NCBI GenBank assembly: GCA_021613375.1 | Contig: JAJQXZ010000028.1 | Location: 404,501-468,500, forward strand | From: Megaleporinus macrocephalus | Taxonomy: Eukaryota > Chordata > Actinopteri > Characiformes > Anostomidae | DNA length: 64,000 nucleotides | Direction: 5' to 3' | Shown here: positions 1 through 13,600 of the stretch, piece after piece | Numbering within the stretch: position 1 is the stretch's first letter | Layout: every line of letters starts with the position of its first letter | Notes under the pieces: model-generated | What the model saw: the letters and a program-made list of their open reading frames with translations, nothing else | The model's database searches: none | Told to the model about the DNA's origin: nothing | Translations under genes and position numbers: made by a program

Positions 1-1194
1 CACCTTGCCTTGATGATGGGACCCGCTTCCTGAGGATGATAACTTGTTCTGATTGGTGAATCGACCCATGGAACTGCTACAAAGGAGCGACAGAGGAGGC
101 TAACTACGTCAATGCTTTCTTCTCCTGCTCCCTGCCAGTCAGACCATGGACTACTGTGTGCATTTGGTTGTGGTGTGAATTCCAGTTTGTTATAAGAATC
201 CTTTTCTTTGTCTTCAGTATTTGTCATGTTAATAACCTGTCGTTGATTACAAACCTGCAGCTTTGTAGGAGATAAAGTCCCTTTCTTTTTCTCTTGGTTT
301 TTGAATAGTTAGGAAGATGGTTTAGGATTGTAATTTATTGTATTTTTTTCTGTTAGGTAAGTTAGAGTTATAAAATTAGTTAGTATTGGTTTGTTTGTTG
401 TTTTGGGTGATAACTTATTCCTGATGCTATTTTGCTGCACACAAAATAAAACATTGAGGCTTGTATTGTTCATAGTGGTCGTTTGTGTTTTGTCTGTAGC
501 GAGGCAGGAGAGAAGGGGTTGTCCACCTTATGCCCAGTCTGGCCTAGCCAGCCATAACAGTGATGCTTACTATTATCTGTAGCTATTAATAACGTGGGTT
601 GGAAATTAACTGCACAACAAACTGCCAACTGTTAGTTCTTTTACAGTTGTTACTTTGGTTTTGTGGACAACAGCACCAGGTTATGCAGTGCTCCATGTAT
701 TAACCCTGATGTATGAGACCTGTTTCAGTTGCACTATGGCTGAAAATAAGTAATAAAGGTAAGTCTTTAGATGTAAACTCACTGCTTATTGGTTTGAAGG
801 TGGCAACACTATCTAGATGAAGATATGTTTTGTACTTGTACTTTCATGTAGTATATCAGTCCTTTATCGTTTTATCATGGAGCAAAGAGAAAATGGGTGC
901 CCACCAATGTCAAGAGCAGATCTACGTCCTTGGTTTAGATTCATCTTATTGAGGTATACACTTAATGACTCTGCTCATGTGACCAATTATAACCAACCAC
1001 ATAGAATAGTTTATATTAAACCAAGACAACCTATAATTTTAAGATTCAGCAGAAGACACATGGACATCTCTTTAGAGCTTCACAAACTCTGTCACCACCA
1101 AAATGGGTTCCCAACAAAAGAACAAAATTTAACTCTAAAGATGACATCACTGTGTGGTTGTTGTTCAGTCGTGGGCTGGAGGCTAGGGAACCAG
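1..1194. other. copine intron, unassigned sequence
   Basis: This is left of the last recognised copine exon and therefore intronic. It is moderately A+T-rich with two chance-length plus-strand frames (391-582, 817-1230) that have no known motif. The downstream copine exons were looked for here and not found. Confidence 0.5.
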
Positions 1195-1312
1195 CCTTAT
1201 GATCAGAAGGTTAACGGTTTGATCGCATGAACAGACAGGACATGACTGAAGTACACTTGAACAAGGCACCTAACCCCTGACTGCTCCCCAGAATCTTGAA
1301 TTTCCCTCTTAA
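1195..1312 (+). mobile_element. SINE-like fragment before the CCAT tract
   Basis: Contains gatcagaaggttaacggttt and cttgaacaaggcacctaacc followed by tgactgctcccc, a block common to tRNA-derived fish SINEs. Neither A nor B box is intact enough for a tRNA call. Confidence 0.5.
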
Positions 1313-1330
1313 TAAATATAGTATTTAATC

Positions 1331-1506
1331 TATCCATCCATCCATCCATCCATCCATCCATCCATCCATCCATCCATCCATCCATCCATCCATCCATCCA
1401 TCCATCCATCCATCCATCCATCCATCCATCCATCCATCCATCCATCCATCCATCCATCCATCCATCCATCCATCCATCCATCCATCCATCCATCTATCTA
1501 TCTATG
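1331..1506. repeat. (CCAT)n microsatellite
   Basis: About 40 uninterrupted tatc/ccat units, preceded by a SINE-like fragment (1195-1310). The M-D-G-W repeat frame on the minus strand is an artefact. Confidence 0.97.
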
Positions 1507-2098
1507 GAAACACTGCGGAAGATTCTTAAGCCCAAACCTTCCAGAGTGCAGGAAAACACATTAGCAGGCTCTGGGATGGAGCCCCACTCCAATCCTCGCC
1601 TCAGACATGATCCGGCGGCCCCTCTCGCCCCGAAAAGTGCCCTGCCTTATCTTAGAGAAACACAGGGAGGAAGATGTTTTGCCCAATCGCAGAGTCCCAG
1701 TCTACTGTGCACAGTGCAGGAGACCCTGGTGAGTTGCCATAGAAACGGGCAGGTAAGAAAGTAGTGATTCCTCTCCTCACTTCCAGACTGTAGCGACACA
1801 CTCAGTACCTGAAAACAGGCTGACCTACTAAAAGGCACCCGATCGCTGCCCACTTCTGCTTAAATACACTGGCGTCGGCTTGCGCGGCCAGGCAAAGAGA
1901 ACAGCTTCAAAGGCCAAGAGGATTGTGGGCATTTTTTCATACGTTCTGTTCATGCAAACACAAATTGTGTGCCGTGCACTGAGCTGAGACACAAAGGAGC
2001 ACACAAAAAGTCTGACTACATGCCAATAGCAGTAGCTCAGCTCCTGCTAATCGTTCAGATACTTTTATGTAGTCCAACGTAAGCTTAGTTCAGCAATA
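1507..2098. other. unassigned GC-richer intronic block
   Basis: 1507-1900 is richer in G+C than its surroundings and lacks obvious repeats. It does not match a copine exon. It could be a conserved non-coding element or an old repeat. Confidence 0.3.
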
Positions 2099-2100
2099 TA

Positions 2101-2641
2101 CACTACTGCTCAAAAGTTTAGGATCACTTTAGAATTTCATTTTAAACTATTTTAATGCAATTCACGCAATTTTCATTCAATTCACAAACAATACCATCCA
2201 TTTCACAATTAATGTAAGTGTATCAGATGATTTTTAAAGATTATAAATGTTTGTATTAAAGTCTATTTTTGTATAGAGGCTTATTTTGCATATAGTCCTA
2301 TTATCAGCAATTCTCAGTCCTCTGTCTAAATCTCCTGGTACGGCCACCAATCCAAGTTAAGGATGTTATTGGACTAATTGGTTGTTAGGACACTCTTGCT
2401 CAATTGTGATGCACAGCTGAAAAACATTCTACTAATAAGTGAGTATAAAAGGGAGAACAACATTCTAGGTTAGTTTAGTATCTGAAGCATCAGCAGTTGA
2501 TGGCTTGCTGACCGACTCACAATGACCAGAAAGAAACAACTTTCTTTAGAGACCCGTCAGTCCATTGTTGTGTTAAGGAAGAAGATACTCCATTGAAAAC
2601 AAGAACATTTCACTGTGATCCCAAACTTTTGAGTGGTAGTG
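2101..2641 (+). mobile_element. Tc1/mariner-like element, internally deleted
   Basis: Terminal inverted repeats cactactgctcaaaagttt and the reverse complement of aaacttttgagtggtagtg, flanked by TA. From ATG at 2522 the plus strand reads M-T-R-K-K-Q-L-S-L-E-T-R-Q-S-I-V-V, a helix-turn-helix transposase N-terminus that is then cut off 40 bp before the right end of the element. Non-autonomous. Confidence 0.8.
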
Positions 2642-2741
2642 TACCTCAAATAAAATAATAGTCTGGATTTAGGGTTCAGAATTCAGCAGGTCCACCTAGA
2701 GCAGGCACAATTTATGATTCTGTTTTTAATATGAAGCATTA

Positions 2742-2920
2742 ATTGTCGCTGTCCCAAGAAAAACATGTATCAATATTTTTCTACATCATTTGAACACAAG
2801 AGCTGCCGTTTACATGGTGTGAACTTTTCATGATGAATATACCAATAAAAACGCTTTAAAACAGCTTAGAGAAATGTCTGTGGAGATACTTGGTGTCCTT
2901 TGGACAGCAACAATATAGAA
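2742..2920 (-). repeat. MITE copy, family with TGTCCAATGAAAAACA ends
   Basis: Shares tctacatcatttgaacac and atgatgaatataccaata with other copies in reverse orientation, ending ctttggacagcaacaata. Confidence 0.65.
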
Positions 2921-2929
2921 GCCATTAGC

Positions 2930-5560
2930 CACAAATAAGCAATGTTATTTGTTTAATGCTGACCATTAGCTGTTAGCAGCAGAAAATAAAACACGATTCA
3001 GCTTTTGGGATTAAATATTTGTCAAGCTGTTGAAACCACTAGCTACAAAACGCACAAGTACCAGATTAGTCAAATATGCTAACATGGCTAACAATAAATG
3101 GCAACTGATACTAACTAGAATTATGACATTTGCATAATGCTACTGGCTATTTGTTTTCATTTACATGCTAAAGGAACTTAACATATATTTGCCAAATGTT
3201 TTGCCAAATGTTCTAATATTACTAATAAATAATGACAGCAAACCACTGGTTAGCATACATTTATGTAATGATACTGGCTGCTGGCTGCACTTTCATACAC
3301 TCTTAAAAACACAAGATAAAAGAACAGTTGACTTTTGGCATCTCTACAATAGCATGCTTTACAAATTCCACAAGCTACAACAAGCACAAATTAAATTAAC
3401 AGTTTGGCCACAAACTCAACAACGGCACTTGTATGATGACGACATTTGCTAACTAGTGTCTGTTTGTTTTCATTCTAAAAACTTTAACCTGAATTTAAAG
3501 CCTGACCAAATGTTCTACCATCACTATAATAAAAGCCAGCCATCAATTAGCATACCGTTTATGTAAAGATACTGACTGCTACTTGTTTTCATACGTATAA
3601 AAACACAACGAGAGGACAGTCAGCTTTTGGCATTGCTATTGTAGCTTGTGCTTTAAAAATCCCACAAACTACAATAAGCATAAATGAAACTGTAACCTGT
3701 TTGGCCAAGAATTCGACACCAGCACTTGTTTATGTTGACATTTACCTAGTGGCTGTAAAGAAAATAAATTAAGACAAATATTACAACCAATTGTGAGGAA
3801 AAAATATAGTGACTTACACCGACATAGAATGATTTAGCTGATAATGCTGTTGCTGACACTGACAAATATTTACCAGACTAATTTACTAAATAGAATGGAG
3901 AAAAAGAAAAAGAAAACAATAATATTGTGTAATATAAATGTTACATCAATGATAAAACTGATTTTTTTTAACACTAACACTCTTTTTAACCAGAGTCTGG
4001 AGTCTGGAAAACTCACAAGTGGACCACCAGCTTTGCTGTTAGCTGGCCAACAGTGGTCCGCTATCCTCTTGCTATCAGGATTAGTAAAAGCTAGCAATCA
4101 ATTCAATGCTAAACATTAGCTACAATGAAGTTTGACAAAATGTGCTAACTTGTTTAGCAATAAACGTAAGCTGGCCACCAATTGCTAATGGTATCATTTG
4201 CTTAATGCTAACTGTTAGCTGCTGCTCTCTATTATTTACTGTTCACATACTGGACACTAAGCAAGGTCATGCCGGTTGACCAGTATGACATGCTGTTTTT
4301 CTAGCATGGTTGCCACGCTGTTGTAACTAAAGTCCACCAGCCATCGCTAAGCATGTGTTTAACCAAACTTAACAGAACTTACTATTAAGTGAAGCTACCA
4401 ATTAGCATGATATTTGCAAACGCTAATTGGCTCTATTCCCTTTCAAGCAGTATGACCGACATGCTGACATGCTAACAAAGAACAGTGGCTATAGCCACCA
4501 ATTAGCAAGTTGTCATTTGTATAATGATAACCTTTGGCTGCTGTTCGCTTTCATTTACTGGCACCAGAGCCGGGAACAATGGTAACCTTTCAGGATTTAA
4601 TATTCGGTATGCTGTTGAAAACCGGCTACAACTACAGCTAAGCACCCCAGCAGCAAGAGGACAGTGGACCACTGTAGGCCCGCTTACAACAAAGCTCTCG
4701 GATCACTGTTGTTTTGCTCAGCTTTTTCCACACGGCCCACTAAGTATTCCACAAAATCCCACCATTAATTGCTAGATTTTACACGTATGTTTTAATATTT
4801 TTCATCTACTAATTGTATATTAATTGTATATCAGGCCTAGTCATTATTTTCCATCTCTCAGCTGTTTATAATATTGTTTTCGTCTGTGTATTTAAAATCA
4901 GTTTGAGGAGATAAAAAAAACTAGTTAAATCTTGGTGGGCTGTTCTTGGTCCTGGGGTAAGAATAATACACCGCCATTGCATTGGTTGCATGCTGGGGGT
5001 GCCCCCATCGCTCAGGTGGTGCTTGCTCCTTGGCGAGCCCGTAGGGTTCTGGCCATTGGGGTGAATTTATATATTTGGGCACTGTAGGGAGATTGATGGA
5101 GTGTGGCCTGTTGCTGGGCTGTGTGTGCATGGCTCTAATGTTGAGGCTGCCTGAAGTATACACACACCAAATATAGATATTTGATAGATAAATCTGGATG
5201 TATACCAATACAAATTTAGAAATCCCAAAAAGTTATCCTTCACATTCATTAGTATTATCACATATTTTCCCAGTAGTGTATTATATGTTACTCCAAATAT
5301 TATTATTATCCTTTTTTTCATTCTATGCTTATGTTTGTTGTTTGTTATCTTTGTCCCAATTGCTCTCTCTGTTTAAAAAAAAAAATCTTGTACAAAGAAC
5401 AGCAATCTGGGGGAACCAGCAGAGACAAACAGTCAGCAGGGAGCCAACCTTAATAAGCTGGTTGCTACCAATTAATATGATGTTATTTGTATATTTGCAG
5501 AATTCTAACTAGTGGCTGTCTGCTTTTAATCACTGTTACCAAAGAGACACAATAAACAGT
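2930..5560. repeat. degenerate tandem array of an A+T-rich unit
   Basis: Variants of 'cca-caattagca ... atttgcttaatgctaac ... ggctgctg...tttcatttac' recur at about 2938, 3127, 3258, 3550, 3735, 4190, 4505 and 5470, with blocks such as ccacaaactacaataagca and agcacttgtttatg in fixed relative order. Spacing is irregular (130 to 450 bp, one larger gap), so the array is old and rearranged. No genes are seen in it. Confidence 0.6.
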
Positions 5561-7614
<2,054 letters not shown>

Positions 7615-7691
7615 GACAGCACTCTCTCCAGACGAGCCCCAGCCGAGCCAATGATTTCTCCCAGAGTGCAGAAGGTCTGGCCCAGGAAAGA
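7615..7691 (-). CDS. cpne5: copine exon 6: [15 protein letters not shown]
   Basis: 77 bp, acceptor tccttcag, donor GTC/gtgagt, phase 0 to 2. It encodes [16 protein letters not shown] followed by A-G-A-R-L-E-R-V-L. Copines normally have Asp before F-L-G-Q; here it is Ser. The next exon (V-P-G-K-K-C-G in relatives) was not found down to base 1. Confidence 0.94.
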
Positions 7692-10600
7692 CTGAAGGAG
7701 ACACACACTCATCAGTTACGGCCGAATGTGGGTCGTCCGCAGCTGCGGCGGCACGAATACACAGCGGCAGCCCTGTCTAGACCGTATCAGCATGCACAGG
7801 CAAACACTCACCTCCACCGCATCACTGAATTACAAGACAGATGATGTCTAACTGATGCAACCTAAAAGCAATGGACTTGATGAATCAATGACAACAACAC
7901 ACAGCGCACAATAAAGCAAACGAAGAGACGAGACAAAGGCCTCTTCTCAAGAATACTGACAGTCTGTTTTTATGTTCTCGCAAATTAAAACAAGAATCTG
8001 ACTTAGAAACAAAGAGCAACAGGAGATGTGGCTGTTTGGTGCCAAAAAGAAAGAGATGACTCAAATGTCTGGGGAGGGGTGGTGTTGGTGGTCTGTGAAG
8101 CTCATATTATTCATGTTTTAACATATACACCACTTACTTTCTGTGATCCACGTATCCAGAACAGCAGCACAGAGATAACAGCATAAATATCTATTACTGT
8201 AATACATACTGGAATGTTTTATGTCTTAAGAAAGAAGGAAAATAACTGCATGTAGGCTTACGTGCTTAGAAATGTTTGAACTTCTTGAGTCCACATTATA
8301 TCTGTAACAAAACACAAAGAGACAAGCCTAATTTAGAAAACAGTGCCTTTAAGGTGCCACAGAACAGAAAACTGTACTTCACAGTCATTAAAAAAATGGG
8401 CAGATTCCTAAATCCTCTACAGTTACGTAACAGTCCATCCATCCATCTATCAATCCATTATCTTCTGCTTTATCCTGCTAGGCCGGGTCACGGGGGGGCT
8501 GGAGCCAATCCCAACATCATCAGGCGACATGTATACCATGGACAGGTTGCCAGTCCATCGCATGACCAACACACACTCACACCTCCGGGCAGTTGAGAAT
8601 GATGATCAACCTAACATGCATGTGTTTGAACTGTGGGAGGAAACCGGAGTACTTGGAGGAAACTCACTCAAGCACAGGGAGGAAGTGCAGACTCCACACA
8701 GAACCACCTGGACTGGGAATACAACCCAGATCGTTACCTAACAGTCTTGACACTTTAAAATTTACACCCAAAAAAAAGCTGTTTTGGAGCATTTCTATTG
8801 GCCCATTTTTCATGAAATGTTTTTCGCACAATTCAAATGACAATTGGTGTTCCTCAAATGACTTAGAAAACTTAAAATCAACAAAAAAATGGAGACAGGG
8901 ACGATATGACAACACAGCAACAGCACCAACGTGCAGAAATCTACCACTCCAGGCTGAGAAGGGAATGTCAGCAGTTTGCATATATACATACTTTCATTTC
9001 CCCAAAACACAATCTTTATCTTATATTTATTTGTCTGAAACGCTCTGTTAAAGCTCCTGTGACTTTAATCCCCGCCTTCCAATGAGTACAGTGTGCTCTG
9101 ATTGGTCAGATCACTCAGTGGTTTTTGCTGTGCTTCGTGCGAGGGCACATCGAGCTTGCTGATAGGGCTGCAATTCCAATGAGGTGTTCTGTGGGACAGA
9201 GTTTCTCCCTCTGGCACATGCTTTGGGGCTTTGCAGGTCATTTACATGAACAAGCTACATAACACACTTAAGGAAAAGAGGAAAACCAGAAAAAAGTAAT
9301 AGGTCCCCTTTAAACACTTCAGACGTCTGGTTCCTATTACTACCATTGTGAGAATTTCTTCTGACATAGCATTTCACATGAAACCACTCTGAGTTATTGC
9401 GCATATGGAAATCTGTGGAATTCCCCTTAATAAATGAAACATCTCTCAATAACATTAGTAATAATTCTAAACACAAGTAGAAACATTTATGACATGGTAA
9501 CAAAAAAGGAATTGCACTTACACATCAAATCGAAGGTTCTGCTTCTCTTCAAAGAAGTAATCCAAAACAAACTTTCTCACAAAGTCCGGGTTTAGTGTGT
9601 TCTCTATAACTTCTGTCCTGCCGAACTTCAGAAAAGAAACAAAACAAAACAGAACATTATTTACGTTGTTGAAATGTAACAAAAACGCCAGTGTAACAAC
9701 AACAACAACAACAACAACAATAATAATAATAAACTTTCACACTAAAATTTGTGTTTTATAGTTCCAGCATGCTGTATCTACTGTAGGGTAACCCGGTGGT
9801 CAAGTGGGCAGTGCTGCTGACTGGCAAGTAGGGTATGGGTTCAACTCCCCAGCCAGACAGCCAGGTTTCTTTCTGTGTGGAGTTTGTATGTTCTCGCAGT
9901 GTCTGTACGCCACACTCCAAAGAGTCAAGCAAACTGGAGATGCTAAATTGCCCTTTAGGTGTCTATGTGTGTGCCTGTGTCTGCCCTGTGATGGACTGCC
10001 GGTTTAGCCAGGGTGTTTCCTGTCTTCCCGCCCAATGAGCACTGAGATAGACTCCAGATAAGCGGGTAAGAGGATGAATGAATGTAGCCACTGATATGTT
10101 ACTAATTTAGATGGTTCTTCATGGTTCTTCATTAAAGACTATGGTTCTATATGTCACAAGTAGGGTCTGGGTTCAACTCCCCAGCCAGACAGCCTGGCTT
10201 CTTTCTGTGTGGAGTTTGTATGTTCTTGCAGTGTCTATGCGCCACACTTCAAAGAGCCAGCTGAAACTGGAGATGCTAATTTGCTCTATCGGTGTCTGTG
10301 TTTGTGCCAGTGTCTGTCCTGCGATGGACTGGCTGATTAGCCACGGTGTTTCCTGTCCTCCCTTCCAATGAGCACTGAGATATAGGATGAATGAATGTAT
10401 CCACTGATATGTCACTAATTTAGATGGTTCTTCATGGGTTCTTAAGTAAAGACTATAGTTCTATATAAGGTTTTATACATAAAAAAATAGAATAATTTAC
10501 ATGATTAAAGGGTTCATTGCATGGTGAAATTGTTATCCAGATTAATATGAAATGTGTTATAGGATATGGCAATAATAACTTGGTGCTGTATAAAACCATA

Positions 10601-13600
10601 TACAACATTCATGGTTCTATACTATATATTGTCTTTGCTTAAAAACTCTTACAGAACCATTGTTTTTGATAGTGTAGATCTAAAAGAGCAGGCTCTAGAA
10701 CCGCCGTTAGCATAATAACAGACTCTAAGATGATTTCTACTCACACAGAAACACACAGTTTGCTACAATTACATGAAATCATTATAAGAGTGAAGCAAAT
10801 ATTAGAACTATATAACTGTACACCACATAACATACTAATTTCATAGTAGTTAGCTGAAAAAAGCATTATATAAAACTTGTCTAACACATTTTGTACAATT
10901 GTCTTTACATTATTCAGAGATGGTGAGCTGTCCCTATTGTGTGAAGGTTAGAAATCTTATTACATTCATATAATTAATAAACAATTCTTGTCCTATATAG
11001 TTATTAATCTAATACAGAAGGTTTTATTTATTATAATGTGACATTGGGTATTGAATAATAAGATTAATAACTGAATAATAGGCCAAACCTGCACAGCAAG
11101 AGGATAAACTATGGTCTATATAATCCTATAAAATTGCAGGCAGATTATTTTCAGTATCCAAGTCAAAGTTAGAGGGTCTCCCAAGAGCCTTAAGTTTGAG
11201 TTTCTTTTGCCAGGCACCAGATCCAAACAGCAGATTGTGCTCAGCGTGAGCGAGGAGGTGGGATAGACTGTCCCAGGATGATGCTGAAGTGGTGCAGCAG
11301 CTGGCGGACACGTCCCAACGGCCATCACACATACATCCCCACCAGTCGGCAGCTCTCAGTGGCTCTGGCTGATAACTTCCAGCAATGAGCTATTGATTCC
11401 TCCGCTGCTTCAGCGCTCTGATCCCCCTCTCTGGACCGTACAAACATAATCCCTCTTATCAGCTCCACGTCCACACTATCTATTACCAGCATTAAGAAGT
11501 CAATGGGATCTATCAGATCTATAGAGTATACGGAGTGCAAAACATTGGAGTCTGGCCCACAAAGATATTTTAGGACCCCCAGAGTCGTTAGCATTATCGG
11601 CTTTTTATTACAGTAAGCTTTGCTCACCAGTGCCTAGATCCCTACACGTTTTATTGCTCTCCAAATTAAAACAAGTATTTATAAGCAGCTTTACAGGAGG
11701 GGACAAAAACTTTCCTAACTTTTAATGCAAGTCAATGGAATCAGACATTTTTCCAGCCCATTTTGGAGCCTTTCTATTGGTCCATTCATCATGAAATAAT
11801 CACACACTATAAAGGGCAGCTGTGGTGTTCAAGTGATGTAGGAATATAAAAATCGACAACAATTTCGATATTTATGTTTTTCATTGAATAGCGATGCTAT
11901 GTGTCCTTGTTTCAGCACCAAATCTCATCCAATGACAACAAAAAAAGAATGAATATAATAAATAAAAGAAACAGGGACTAAAACTTCAGGCCTCTTATTA
12001 TTAAGAAAATATCAAAAATATCAAATACCGGGATATTATTTTGTGGTACTATATCGATTCTCGAAAACAGTATCGATACACAGATTCCTGGCAGACAGTG
12101 AATCATTGTTTGTTGTGTTTAAACCTCTGACCACTAGATGGCAGTGTTGTAATCCCTATTCAGCTTCACTCCAACATTAACAAGCAGCACAAGGGTGTGA
12201 TGCTATTGTAAGCATTGTCAAACTTGTTAATGCAGTGGTGTGTTTTAATAGTAGGACTTGAAAAATCACAATATATCACTTTGCTTGCAGTATCACAGTA
12301 TATCACGGTATACTGAATCGTGACCGCATCACGATATGTACTGTATCGCCAGGTGCTTGCCAATACACAACCCTATTGTTATGTTGCAGTTTGCCATTAG
12401 CATCCCAGCCTAAGCTGTTTTGGTCTATAGGAAAGATGAACTAAGGCATATTCAAAAGCCCCTGTTGTGCTCTGGGGTCAACAAATGAGTTTAAAAGTTG
12501 ATTTTTCTTTGTCCTACACACATTGTTTTCTTTCGGATTTCACTCTCGTTTCAAATACAAGGTGGTTAAGTTGTCGAAAGCAAGCTAGCATTCCTGTTCA
12601 TTTCGTTGTTATGGCCCTCCCACATAAACCAACAGGTTATGTCTGGTGTTAGTTATGAGACTTTGTAGATGCAGTAGATGTTTGAGCAGCTGTACGCTAG
12701 GGGTCTGTCTCAAAACCTAGTGAGCTCCTACATAGGCAGCATTTTACGTCATAGTATGCGCTCCCAACATGTAGACTGTCCCAATTCTTACATACCTTAA
12801 ACATGCTGTCTACTGAGAAACCTTATTTAGACCTGATTTTAAGGAAAAGCATTGAACGCTTCCTTAGCCGCTAAGACAATCCCATGATGCATTGCAAGCT
12901 AATCTAGGAGCAGTGAAGTGGTTTTAAAATGTGAGTTATTTTGATTCTCTCTGGAGTTTTAATGTGTTTCTTGTCATATAATCACACAAAACAGTATTTT
13001 ATTATCAACTCTGTAACAGTCCTTCACCATTTAGCAGTTTTATACTCGAGCCATTAGCATTTATGCTCGCGGAGTTTTAAGCCTCTGGCTATTGTTTTGG
13101 ATGCTGGCTGGTAGCTTAGCAACCAGCTAAACCACCGGTCTTGTGCTGCAGTGGGTGGGAACAAGCCGTGACGCAGTCTCTCTCTAACTAGAGCGTCTCA
13201 GTAATCTGTTTTATGAGGAGAGATGAGGAGAGAACGCTGCTCCTTACACAGCTGCTACCTAGACAGCCTACTTAGACACTCACTAGGGTTTGAGACACAC
13301 CCTATATTTTAGCTTGGCTAAGTGACTTGCGAAGCTTGATTGTGGCATGTATGTAGCAATACCCAAATTTTTACTTGTTAAAAAGCTGGGAAGTGATATT
13401 TCGGAGCTCAGAAATAACATGTGCATAAGACAAAAACATATCAGCATCACAAAGTCATCGTTCCCCTTTGGAGACTCTTTGAACTGGCCCTATCTGGCCC
13501 GTTCCAGCTCCTGCTGCTTCCTGGCTCCATCCCTTCATCATTATACACACCTGCAGCTCATTCTCAGGACTGAAGTCAAGCCTTACATGCGCTCCTTTGT

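Noticed and set aside
817..1230. 137-codon plus-strand frame
   Set aside because: No recognisable motif; a weak resemblance to the frame at 391-582 was noted but is too short to support a gene.
1203..1493. 96-codon minus-strand frame
   Set aside because: Translation of the (CCAT)n microsatellite.
8593..9051. 152-codon plus-strand frame
   Set aside because: Spans a dispersed repeat and a MITE copy inside a copine intron; no motif and no splice signals.
9788..9870. tRNA-like sequence (ggttcaactcccc resembling a B box)
   Set aside because: It belongs to a dispersed repeat; no A box, acceptor stem or cloverleaf could be formed.
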